Source: a virus. From it: a DNA stretch of 64,000 nt. The stretch is taken from the IMG/VR virus record IMGVR_UViG_3300027779_003464, positions 1 to 64,000 of that record. One strand, given 5' to 3'. The translations under genes and the position numbers were made by a program. The notes beneath the pieces were generated by a model, which did no database searches, was not told the origin of the DNA, and saw only the letters and a list, made by a program, of their open reading frames with translations. Shown in pieces: positions 14,702-22,893 of this stretch (its first letter is position 1; every line of letters begins with the position of its first letter).

Positions 14702-17629
14702 TTAGAAGCTAGGCGTAAATCCAGTAGAATCTGAACTTAATTGGCCATCAGCTCTAGTAATAGTAATCCTATTAATAAATTTATGAATTCCTCTTGGGAA
14801 ATTAACTAATACATCAAGTATAGCTGAGTTATTTTCAATAACCTCAGTCGTATTATTTGAAGCATCAAATATAACTTCGTAAGAAGATAATCCTCTAGCA
14901 GCAACTACTGAATCCATATAGTTTTCAACAATAGTTTTTACTCTTAATCTAGTAATTTCGTCATTGAAATCAAATAAGAAATTAAATAAGATTCTAGCAA
15001 GATCTTTTTCAATAGTAGAAAGATTATCTCTAACGTGAGCATTATTCAATGCTGAGTTAATCTTCTGATATGCTGTATTATTTGAGAATAATAAGATACC
15101 AAACCCTCTTCTCTTAACAATTAAGTTATGTCCAATAGGCTCTAAGAAATCTCTATCTTCGTTTGTAAGTTCATATTCAACCCCTACTAATTCAGGATCG
15201 GTTATAACTCCTCGCTTACCTCCAGCTACAATCATAAATGGCGTACCATTTTTGAATTTTCTAACATATAAGTTAGAAATATATGCTGCGGGAGGAACTG
15301 ACATATTTCTATTACCATTTCTAATTATTAAATTAGGGAAAGTAAAATTAGAATATGACGATAACGGAACTCCATTAACATCTTCTTCAGCAAATGCAAA
15401 AGTATAGCTAGGATTCAAGTTTAAATCTCCTCCTTCAGAAATTAATCTAGCAGAAACAAGTTTATTAGAAGTATCAATAAAGCTTGGATCAACTGATTGT
15501 TCAAATTGCTCAATAGATGGAGAATTTAACAATGCCATTGCTTGTCCGTGCATTGCAGCAAGTTTAGCTAAGTAATATTTAGAGCTAGAAGATATTTCAC
15601 CCTCATATGTATCTACAATATATCTAAAGTCGATTACTTCTTTTCCAGCAAGTGCTTCAGGTATAGATGTATAATCAAATAAGTATGATAATATATCTTG
15701 TTGTCTAGCAGCAGTAGAATTAGGAAGTAACGCGTTTCTAAGTTTAAATCCTGATAAAAATTGTCCTCTAAGAGTATCTACAAAATTATGAATTCCCTTA
15801 TAAACAGATATCGTATTGTTACTAACCTCTAGTCCAGAAATTTCATCAACACTAGGAGCCATCGTAGTAACAGTATATTCTAATCTATATGGACTTAACG
15901 TTTCTTTTGATTGAACCGCTATAATCTTATAAAGTTTAGTTCTAGTACTTCCAATTGTGTTTCCTTTAATATAGTGATTTACTTTTATAAATTCATCAAT
16001 TTCTGCTTTATTAGCAGGAGAAGCAGTCTCTATTCCTAAAATTAATTTATTAGGTTGAACTACTTGAAAATCAGTAAAGTAATTTGTATCTGATAAATCA
16101 AACTCTGCTTTAAAGTCTTTTTCATCAGCATTAATTCTAAAGTTATTCGAGTTTGGTCCCACATAAGAAACCGTACTTTGTTGATTTAATAAACTAGCAT
16201 CGGAATAGCTTTCAATACTAACGTAAGGAACAGCTCCACTATCTAAATTATCAGTAAATTTAGCGTATCCGATTATCGCATTAGAAGCATTTAAAAATTC
16301 ATCTCCAGATACAATAAATCCGTTTTTATATGAAACATAAGCATTAGTATCTTTACCTGCAGCATAATAATCATTACCCGATGCAGTTGCAGTAACCAAT
16401 ACACAATCTGCTCCCGTTAAAGTTCCACCTGCAAGTAATTGTGCTTCAGTAATTGAGGCAGTTTCTACATATATTAAATTACCATCCGCTGGTTTAGTGT
16501 AGCTTATTGTATCTAAAAGTGGTGTAGCTAATACTCCACCCGGTCCTTCACCATCATCTGCTGGTCTTATTGAATCATCGTATCCATGTCCAACAATATC
16601 TACTCTATGAGTATCTACTTCTTGATCTACATATGACGATGTTTCTAAATCAACTAAATCTAGTTTATCAGAATCTAATGAACATAAAATTCCAGTAGAT
16701 GGAAATAATCTATTAATTAATCTATCAATTGAAATTGAATTTCCAGATTGATCTATAAAGTCAGGAAGTAAGCATCCCACTGTTCTATTAATAACTTTAA
16801 TTTCTCTAAGTGCAAAGAATTCAGTAGATTTATCCTCTTTTAATCCGGTAGGCTCAAAATAAGTAGCATATACTGGATCCTTAGCTAATTTTAGATAATT
16901 AGTCCAGTCTCCTGCAACCATCATTACTTCAACCATATAGTCTGATATAAAATCATCCTTATGTAAATAAGTTGGGAATTCAATATCTGCGCCAACGGTG
17001 CTATACCATTCTTTTGCAGTTACATCAAATCCGCTAACATTTGCGCGTCTAACCCATATTGTAGCGTTAGTTTTGCCAGTGTTGCAGAATGATAGTATTT
17101 TATTAGATGGTGATGATACCATACCTAGTCCTCCAGGATTAGTAACAAAGTCATCACCTAAGTCTAAATTTTTAGTTCGGTTTAAGTATTCAGAGCTAGC
17201 AAACCACAATCTTCTCTTATTAAAGAAGTTAATAGTTGGCGATTGCTGTGGTCCAGTTAGATTGTTATATGATGATGATTCAGTATTAAAGGTAGTAAAA
17301 TAAGATTTATCTAAGTTTGTACTACCCTCTGTTGTATCAAGAGGCATCACATTTAAAGCAAATACTGGTCCTTCTCTTAAGGCAACCTCTATTGAGCGAT
17401 GGAAGTAACTCCCCGCTTTTTCTAATTTAGAGTCAATCATGCCAAATACTGCATTTAATGTTCTAACATCATTAATTAGTACAACAGTATTAAAGGGTCC
17501 TACTCTACTAGATCCAACTACTAATCTACCAGTAGTTAAAGGAAGAGCAACATTTTCGCTTTGATCAATCTCGACGGTATATACTCCGCTAGACTTATAA
17601 TTATTTAAATTGATCGTTCTTTCAGCCAT
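14702..17629 (-). CDS. 18: Contractile tail sheath protein (T4 gp18-like)
   Basis: The sheath forms the contractile outer tube of the tail. The N-terminus (KSSGVYTVEIDQS, then LPLTTGRLVVGSSRVGP) matches the sheath start. The C-terminal 230 residues contain the typical sheath domain, with FGILLFSNNTAYQKINSALN, the ILFNFLFDFND helix, VVAARGLSSYEVIFDA and NFPRGIHKFINRITITR. At 975 residues it is about 300 longer than T4 gp18; the extra sequence lies in the middle, rich in Asp, Ser, Tyr and Gly, and probably forms outward-facing domains. A late-like motif precedes it and a terminator follows. Confidence 0.88.
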   Translation of the reverse strand: MAERTINLNNYKSSGVYTVEIDQSENVALPLTTGRLVVGSSRVGPFNTVVLINDVRTLNAVFGMIDSKLEKAGSYFHRSIEVALREGPVFALNVMPLDTTEGSTNLDKSYFTTFNTESSSYNNLTGPQQSPTINFFNKRRLWFASSEYLNRTKNLDLGDDFVTNPGGLGMVSSPSNKILSFCNTGKTNATIWVRRANVSGFDVTAKEWYSTVGADIEFPTYLHKDDFISDYMVEVMMVAGDWTNYLKLAKDPVYATYFEPTGLKEDKSTEFFALREIKVINRTVGCLLPDFIDQSGNSISIDRLINRLFPSTGILCSLDSDKLDLVDLETSSYVDQEVDTHRVDIVGHGYDDSIRPADDGEGPGGVLATPLLDTISYTKPADGNLIYVETASITEAQLLAGGTLTGADCVLVTATASGNDYYAAGKDTNAYVSYKNGFIVSGDEFLNASNAIIGYAKFTDNLDSGAVPYVSIESYSDASLLNQQSTVSYVGPNSNNFRINADEKDFKAEFDLSDTNYFTDFQVVQPNKLILGIETASPANKAEIDEFIKVNHYIKGNTIGSTRTKLYKIIAVQSKETLSPYRLEYTVTTMAPSVDEISGLEVSNNTISVYKGIHNFVDTLRGQFLSGFKLRNALLPNSTAARQQDILSYLFDYTSIPEALAGKEVIDFRYIVDTYEGEISSSSKYYLAKLAAMHGQAMALLNSPSIEQFEQSVDPSFIDTSNKLVSARLISEGGDLNLNPSYTFAFAEEDVNGVPLSSYSNFTFPNLIIRNGNRNMSVPPAAYISNLYVRKFKNGTPFMIVAGGKRGVITDPELVGVEYELTNEDRDFLEPIGHNLIVKRRGFGILLFSNNTAYQKINSALNNAHVRDNLSTIEKDLARILFNFLFDFNDEITRLRVKTIVENYMDSVVAARGLSSYEVIFDASNNTTEVIENNSAILDVLVNFPRGIHKFINRITITRADGQLSSDSTGFTPSF

Positions 17630-17642
17630 TTCGTTTAAGATA

Positions 17643-17657
17643 TTTTTTATTATTTAT
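17643..17657 (-). promoter_or_regulatory. T4-late-like promoter motif before the sheath gene
   Basis: On the minus strand this reads ATAAATAATAAAAAA and ends 13 nt before the sheath ATG at 17629. It is the same motif as before other late genes here. Confidence 0.5.
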
Positions 17658-17742
17658 TCTATTAAACCAATAATAAATCTAAAAAATATGTAAAATTGAA
17701 GATCCTAATAGTATATTGACAGTATAAAAAACAAAAAGGTTT

Positions 17743-18246
17743 ATGCGAATATTTAAGATCAGAGACGTAAAGACTCCAACAAGAGGAACAAATATGTCTG
17801 CTGGGATAGATTTATACATCCCAAATGATTTTTATATTAAAAAAGGAGATGAACTACATCCTGCTCCTTCGTATGATAAAGACGAACAATCATTAAAATT
17901 AGAGCCGGGAGAATCCGCCCTTATTCCATCCGGAATAAGAGCAAATGTTCCAAAAGATAGAGCATTAGTTGCTTTTAATAAAAGCGGTGTCTCTGTAAAA
18001 AAGAATTTAATGGTTGGGGCATGTGTAATAGATGAAGATTATACTGGAGAAATACACATAGATATAAAAAATGTAGGAAATAAAAGAACTTGGATAACAT
18101 CAGGTGATAAAATAATACAATTATTATGTATACCTGTTGATTATGTTGATATAGAAGTCTCTGATTCGGAGTTAGAATGTTTTGGAGATTCAATAAATAC
18201 GTCAGAAAGAGGCTCCGGTGGATTTGGATCAACTGGAACTAAATAA
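17743..18246 (+). CDS. dut: dUTPase (dUTP diphosphatase)
   Basis: This enzyme hydrolyses dUTP to dUMP, preventing uracil incorporation. All five motifs of trimeric dUTPases are present: AGIDLY (motif 1), NKSGVS (motif 2), DEDYTGEI (motif 3), GDKIIQLL (motif 4) and the C-terminal P-loop-like RGSGGFGSTG (motif 5). At 167 residues it is slightly longer than usual because of an insert near residues 38-50. It opens the replication gene block; the next gene follows 16 nt after its stop. Confidence 0.93.
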   Translation: MRIFKIRDVKTPTRGTNMSAGIDLYIPNDFYIKKGDELHPAPSYDKDEQSLKLEPGESALIPSGIRANVPKDRALVAFNKSGVSVKKNLMVGACVIDEDYTGEIHIDIKNVGNKRTWITSGDKIIQLLCIPVDYVDIEVSDSELECFGDSINTSERGSGGFGSTGTK

Positions 18247-18262
18247 AAAAAAGAATAATGAT

Positions 18263-18523
18263 ATGAAGATAGTTAAAGATAATGAAGGAAAAAATCAAGA
18301 CGCACAGCCTAATACAGAAGCGCCTGGATTAAATGTAAATATTAAAGACTCTGAAGAAGTAGTATGTGACAGTTGCGGAGGAAAGATTTTTCAAGAAAAA
18401 ATGATGATTAGAAAATTATCTAAATTTATGACTGGATCTGACCGTGATAGCATTACACCAATTCCAGTGATTGCATGTGCTGATTGTAATCACATAAACG
18501 ATATATTTAAACCAAATATCTAA
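18263..18523 (+). CDS. Zinc-ribbon protein of unknown function
   Basis: The start is placed at the ATG at 18263; an in-frame ATG at 18218 lies inside dut and is less likely. The 86-residue product has a charged N-terminal 30 residues, then VVCDSCGG and, about 45 residues later, VIACADCNH, making a CxxC...CxxC zinc ribbon. The segment between is basic (RKLSKFMTGSDRD). Small zinc ribbons act in transcription or replication complexes. Its position between dut and the DNA polymerase gene suggests DNA metabolism, but no partner is identifiable. Confidence 0.6.
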   Translation: MKIVKDNEGKNQDAQPNTEAPGLNVNIKDSEEVVCDSCGGKIFQEKMMIRKLSKFMTGSDRDSITPIPVIACADCNHINDIFKPNI

Positions 18524-18534
18524 AGAGTAAATAT

Positions 18535-19971
18535 ATGATAATAGGAGTAGAGGTAAAAAATAATAATTTGTTAATCTCATATTATGATGAGAGCGGGAAA
18601 ATATCATATATAAGTAAGCGAGTATTAGACCACGAGATATTTAATTGGGTAGAAGCAGATAAGCCATCTATTCTAAAGAATTGGAACGGCAAGAATATAA
18701 GAAAGGCGAAATCTGATGAAAAATGGCTATCTAGAACTAGATTAGAAGAACTTTTAATAGAAAAGTTATCCCCTTCCGAAATAGAAACCATATATAACAG
18801 TGACTATTTTCCTAAGAAAGCTTTTTTAGATATCGAGATAAAGCTAACCAGTGACGAATTTCCAGATCCATCCCAAGCTAAAATGCCAGTAAATATGATA
18901 TCTTTTTGTAATGAAGAAGGAGTAAGCTATGTTTTATCTAATTTAACGTCAGAGGATCATCCAACTGGATTAAGTCAATCTGAAATAGATAAGATGGAAA
19001 AAGATGTAAATAATTATTTTGCAAAAGTTATTCCACATTCAGAAGAAGATAAAATAATATTTGAGGCAGACTTTAAAATAAAACTTAAGCATTTTGATAC
19101 TGAAAAAGAACTATTAGAATTTTATTTTCATAAGATATTACCAAAGCAGCCATTTATTACAGGTTGGAATGTAATTGATTTTGACTGGCAATATCTAATG
19201 AATCGCGCTAAAAAACTAAAAATAGATCCCCTAGCAAATATGGTATCTGATAAAACCTTTTCTAAAAGTCATAAGTTACCAGTTCACGTAGGAATAATTG
19301 ATTATATGAAATTATTTATGGATCCAGGATATAAACCATATAAGGTTGTAGAAAACTATACACTAGATTATATTTCTAGGCTATGTTTAAATACAACTAA
19401 ATTAAAGCACCCATATAAAAACATGCTAGAGTTTCAAAAGGATGTCCCTCTATTTACTATGTATAATGTCATAGATAATTTACTTGTTAAATTAATAGAT
19501 GATAAACATAACATGTTAGATGTTGCCTTTTCGCTAGCAAATGTAGCACAAGTAGAGGTAAATAAAATACAAGCACCCGTTCATATAACTGAAGTATTAA
19601 TGTGCAGGGAATTTTTAAACAAGAATTTAAGAATGCTTAAGAAACCATGGAATAGCGGAAATAATCAAAAAAATGAAACTTACGAGGGAGCATATGTAAT
19701 GCACCCTACTCCTGGTCATTATGATTTTGTTGCGTGCTATGATTTTAAATCAATGTATCCTAACATACAAATGCAATTTAATATTTCCCCAGATACTTAT
19801 ATCGGAAAGACAGGAAAATATCGAGAAACTGGTAGAGAAATAAGAACAAAAAATGAAACCTTATTTTCAAATAAGGAAGACTCAGTAACTCGTACTATTT
19901 TAAGTAGATTATATAGTGCTAGAGTCAAAGCGCAAAATAAAATAAAAAACTTAATTTATAAAAATGAGTAA
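18535..19971 (+). CDS. 43A: DNA polymerase (T4 gp43-like), N-terminal half of a split enzyme
   Basis: This family B polymerase fragment has an intact proofreading exonuclease: Exo I FLDIEI (about residue 97), Exo II GWNVIDFDWQYL, Exo III YNVIDNLLV. The palm motif A follows, CYDFKSMYPNIQMQFNISPD (about 403-422). It then stops at residue 478, within the expected fingers region (SRLYSARVKAQNKIKN). Motif B (NSxYG) and motif C (DTDS) are absent from this gene and from every other frame I read in the window. Some T4-like Aeromonas phages also split gene 43. A separate gene outside the window probably supplies the C-terminal half. The next small gene overlaps its end by 8 nt. Confidence 0.82.
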   Translation: MIIGVEVKNNNLLISYYDESGKISYISKRVLDHEIFNWVEADKPSILKNWNGKNIRKAKSDEKWLSRTRLEELLIEKLSPSEIETIYNSDYFPKKAFLDIEIKLTSDEFPDPSQAKMPVNMISFCNEEGVSYVLSNLTSEDHPTGLSQSEIDKMEKDVNNYFAKVIPHSEEDKIIFEADFKIKLKHFDTEKELLEFYFHKILPKQPFITGWNVIDFDWQYLMNRAKKLKIDPLANMVSDKTFSKSHKLPVHVGIIDYMKLFMDPGYKPYKVVENYTLDYISRLCLNTTKLKHPYKNMLEFQKDVPLFTMYNVIDNLLVKLIDDKHNMLDVAFSLANVAQVEVNKIQAPVHITEVLMCREFLNKNLRMLKKPWNSGNNQKNETYEGAYVMHPTPGHYDFVACYDFKSMYPNIQMQFNISPDTYIGKTGKYRETGREIRTKNETLFSNKEDSVTRTILSRLYSARVKAQNKIKNLIYKNE

Positions 19972-20107
19972 TATTAATATACCTTACGCTGGAACTACTT
20001 ATAATTATCCAGCAATACAGATAGTGTCAAAACTAAATAGTAAAAAAGTAGTTAAAAATGATAAAGAAATTGTCAAGTTGGCTAGACCAAATAAGAAGCA
20101 AATTTAA
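19964..20107 (+). CDS. Small hypothetical protein after the polymerase half (47 aa)
   Basis: This ATG overlaps the last codons of the polymerase fragment (ATGAGTAA), an arrangement that favours translational coupling. The product MSNINIPYAGTTYNYPAIQI continues with a basic tail rich in Lys. It carries no polymerase motif, so it is not a frameshifted continuation. It also overlaps the annotated start of the next gene at 20058, so one of the two starts may be wrong. Function is unknown. Confidence 0.35.
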   Translation: MSNINIPYAGTTYNYPAIQIVSKLNSKKVVKNDKEIVKLARPNKKQI

Positions 20108-20786
20108 AAAAAATAACAAAGTTATGTTTTCAGAAGAAAAATTAATAAACTATAAACAGAACTTTACGGGAGTAAAGTTTCAATGGATTAAACCAGACGA
20201 TCCTTCAAAGTTAGGAACATTAGTAACATGTAAAGAGATATTCCCAAAAGGGAATGATATAATTGCAAAATTCGATGATGGGTCCACATGTTTTGCAAGT
20301 CAAATTACTAAAAATCTTCTTATGATACAGGGAGATATGCCTCCTTTGTCTAAAGAAGAAGTGGCTTCAATATATGGATCAAAGAGATCAGTAAATTCTA
20401 TTCCAACTGAGCCTTCTGTGAAGGATACTGTATATTTTGATACTCCTAATAAGAATGGAAATAATCAAAAGGCCGCGGCGCCTCCACTAAAGTCAACCCA
20501 GGATAATCCATTTAAAATGTTTAATTCTGAAGAAACAAATCTATCTATAAAACTAAAAATAAATTTACCAGATAAGAAATTATTAAAATTAATGTATAAT
20601 AATGCAGAAGATAAAGAGGTATTTTTAAAACAGCTTTCTGGTTTTGTATTATCAATGATAAATAATAAAGTAGTTAAAGAGTCAATGCTTGATATGTTTG
20701 ATCCTAAGCTTAAAGCTAAACCTATAACTAAATCAAAAGTTAGTAAAAAACCTAGCATAAAAGTAACAGAAGTTAAAAATGGATAA
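20058..20786 (+). CDS. Hypothetical protein downstream of the polymerase half
   Basis: This 242-residue protein is not recognised. The N-terminal 22 residues are strongly basic (IRSKFKKNNK). If the overlapping small gene is real, the start may instead be the ATG at 20124 (MFSEEKL). Residues 30-95 look like a beta-rich domain (GVKFQWIKPDDPSKLGTLVT, IIAKFDDGSTCFAS). A Pro/Lys-rich linker follows, then a helical segment (about 170-215) and a basic tail. The layout would suit a nucleic-acid accessory protein. It overlaps the next gene by 8 nt. Confidence 0.6.
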   Translation: MIKKLSSWLDQIRSKFKKNNKVMFSEEKLINYKQNFTGVKFQWIKPDDPSKLGTLVTCKEIFPKGNDIIAKFDDGSTCFASQITKNLLMIQGDMPPLSKEEVASIYGSKRSVNSIPTEPSVKDTVYFDTPNKNGNNQKAAAPPLKSTQDNPFKMFNSEETNLSIKLKINLPDKKLLKLMYNNAEDKEVFLKQLSGFVLSMINNKVVKESMLDMFDPKLKAKPITKSKVSKKPSIKVTEVKNG

Positions 20787-21333
20787 TAAAAAGTTAATAC
20801 ATAAGGACGAATACGATGATGGAAAATATAATATAATTTCTATGAATGGAGGTGATAATCACCTTAGGAGAATTGTATGCAAGTCTGACGGCATCTGTAT
20901 AATTCCATTCGACACAAATCAAAATGGTAAAATAAGAAATTTATATCTTGCAAAATATCTAGACTATCTTAATAATGAACATGGATATACATGTATGAAT
21001 ACTGAATTTAAGGGAGATAAGGAATCCGATTATGATGAAATATCTGATTACTTAAATTCAGAGCTAGGAATAGAGCCCGATGTAGACACGCTGTATTATT
21101 TAGGAAGTATAAACCATCGCCTTCCATTTTCAAAGCAATACAAATGTTATGGACTAGACCTAACTAATTTCTCAAAAGATCCTAATGGATTTTCAGTAAG
21201 TATATCAGATTCCGAGAAAGAAAATAAGTTGTATACTGTTGAAAAAATAAAGTTCAATAGGGTAATTAAGGGAGATATTTCAGATTCCCTATGCTTATCT
21301 GCAGCAATGTTGTTAATTTCTTATCTTAACTAG
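20779..21333 (+). CDS. Hypothetical protein, possibly a degenerate Nudix fold
   Basis: In the 184 residues, residues 30-125 follow the order of a Nudix domain: a strand IVCKSDGICIIPFD, then YLAKYLDYL, and the segment GDKESDYDEISDYLNSELGI. This resembles the Nudix box G-x5-E-x7-R-E-x-x-E-E but lacks its REUxEE residues, so catalysis is doubtful. It lies between the unknown gene after the polymerase half and uvsX. Without a profile search this is only a suggestion. Confidence 0.45.
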   Translation: MDNKKLIHKDEYDDGKYNIISMNGGDNHLRRIVCKSDGICIIPFDTNQNGKIRNLYLAKYLDYLNNEHGYTCMNTEFKGDKESDYDEISDYLNSELGIEPDVDTLYYLGSINHRLPFSKQYKCYGLDLTNFSKDPNGFSVSISDSEKENKLYTVEKIKFNRVIKGDISDSLCLSAAMLLISYLN

Positions 21334-21378
21334 AAACTAAAATTTATTTTCTTAGTAAAATAATATAAAAACATAAAC

Positions 21379-22572
21379 ATGGCAAATACTAAAGATTTAA
21401 TGTCGGCTTTCAGTAGATTTAACGATAATCTTGAAAAACACACAAAGAAAAGAGTAAAACTTAGAGGATTCTCTGATGTAACTGAATATATTGATACCGG
21501 CAATTATTTATTGAATGCACAAATGTCCGGCTCTCTTAGGGGAGGATATCCGAATGCTCGAAGCTTAGGAATAGGGGGAGATTCAGGAACGGGTAAGACC
21601 TTTCTATGCTTAAACGCTATAAAAAATGCACAAGCCATTGACTATGCCGTATTCTATATAGATACAGAAGGAGCATTAGATAGCAATGATTTTGAAAATT
21701 TTGGAGTAAACATGGACCTATTGAATTACAAAAGAATAGGTATTATATCAGAGGTAAAGTTTTTTATTAATGATATAATTAAAATGGTGGAAGAAAATCC
21801 AGGACTAAAGATAATGATTATTGTAGATTCGCTTACTCACTTAGAAACTAATAAAGAAGTTGACGACATTACTAAAGGAAGTAACGCTCAAGATATGGGA
21901 TTAAGAGCGAAAGAATTAAGACAGCTATTTAAATCATTTACGTTAGATTTGTCTAATTTAAAAATACCTTTAATATTTACTTCTCATACATATGCGAGTA
22001 TGGATCAATATACCCCAAAAGCGATGAGTGGAGGGGCAGGTCCTTTATATGGAGCATCAGTAGTTATGATGTTGTCTAAGGGACATTTAAAAGATGATAG
22101 TAAAACAAAAACAGGAGTAATTGTTAGAAGTCAAACGGATAAAAATAGATTAGCTAAGCCAGATAAAATTGAGTTTCACATTAGCTTTCACAAAGGAATG
22201 AATCCATATGTTGGATTACAAGATTATATTAGTTGGGAAAACTGTGGAGTAGGTAGAGGAAATAAGCTGACTGAAAAGGAATTTAGTAAATTAAAAGGAG
22301 CTGAATCTGATAAGTGTAATAAATTTGAAGTAGATGGAGAAACACTCTACTTTTTACCAAAAGAAACAGCAAGAAATTATATAATTAGACACAATGGTGA
22401 TGTTGTCCCATGGAGGGAAATATTTACTAACAAAGTGTTTATAGAGCCAGTTCTAGATGAGTTGGACAAAAACGTAATAATCCCTAAATTCAAATATAGC
22501 TCTCTTGCTGAAGTTGAAAACGATGAATTATCTGATTTAGAACAAATGGAAGGTAATGATTCTAACGACTAG
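21379..22572 (+). CDS. uvsX: UvsX RecA-like recombinase
   Basis: UvsX forms filaments on ssDNA and drives strand exchange for recombination-dependent replication. The 397-residue protein, similar in length to T4 UvsX, has Walker A GDSGTGKT (about residues 69-76), AVFYIDTEGALDSN with the conserved Glu, Walker B MIIVDSLTHLE, and the DNA-binding loop region TKGSNAQDMGLRAKELRQLF followed by PLIFTSHTY. The C-terminal acidic tail (DELSDLEQMEGNDSND) fits RecA-type regulation. It overlaps the next small gene by 17 nt and is followed by the helicase gene. Confidence 0.93.
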   Translation: MANTKDLMSAFSRFNDNLEKHTKKRVKLRGFSDVTEYIDTGNYLLNAQMSGSLRGGYPNARSLGIGGDSGTGKTFLCLNAIKNAQAIDYAVFYIDTEGALDSNDFENFGVNMDLLNYKRIGIISEVKFFINDIIKMVEENPGLKIMIIVDSLTHLETNKEVDDITKGSNAQDMGLRAKELRQLFKSFTLDLSNLKIPLIFTSHTYASMDQYTPKAMSGGAGPLYGASVVMMLSKGHLKDDSKTKTGVIVRSQTDKNRLAKPDKIEFHISFHKGMNPYVGLQDYISWENCGVGRGNKLTEKEFSKLKGAESDKCNKFEVDGETLYFLPKETARNYIIRHNGDVVPWREIFTNKVFIEPVLDELDKNVIIPKFKYSSLAEVENDELSDLEQMEGNDSND

Positions 22573-22888
22573 TCAAGATATATCAATAAAATATGCGTTA
22601 AACATGCATCTTATGGAATCCTTCATTGAGAAGGATTCTGTTGTGTTTGAGATAATCAAATACTTGATAAATCAAGACTTATTTAAAAATGATATGAAAA
22701 ACATTAAGTTTTCCACTAAAACTTTAAAATATATCTTTGGAGAAGATAAAATAAAAGAAGAAAAATTTAAAGAGTTTATTATTAATAGTATTAAAGAATT
22801 AATAAAGGAAAACTTAATCACGATAAAGGGTAAAACATTCTATATATCGGAGGTGCTTGTTAAAAAATTTTATAATATAACAGATTAA
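22556..22888 (+). CDS. Small hypothetical protein between uvsX and helicase genes
   Basis: This 110-residue, mostly helical protein is not recognised. It is rich in Lys, Ile and Glu (EEKFKEFIINSIKELIKENLI) and ends with a short strand pair (ITIKGKTFYISEVL), reminiscent of a winged-helix fold. It overlaps uvsX by 17 nt and ends 5 nt before the helicase gene, so it is translated with the recombination and replication set. T4 has a helicase loader (gp59) working with these partners, but I see no clear similarity to it. Confidence 0.55.
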   Translation: MILTTSQDISIKYALNMHLMESFIEKDSVVFEIIKYLINQDLFKNDMKNIKFSTKTLKYIFGEDKIKEEKFKEFIINSIKELIKENLITIKGKTFYISEVLVKKFYNITD

Positions 22889-22893
22889 AAAAA

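Noticed and set aside
18218-18262. Upstream start of the zinc-ribbon gene inside dut
   Set aside because: It would overlap dut by 29 nt, and the ATG at 18263 is correctly placed 16 nt after the dut stop.
19964-20786. Frameshifted remainder of the DNA polymerase
   Set aside because: Neither the 47-residue frame nor the following gene contains motif B, motif C or other polymerase residues, so the stop at 19971 is not a simple frameshift.
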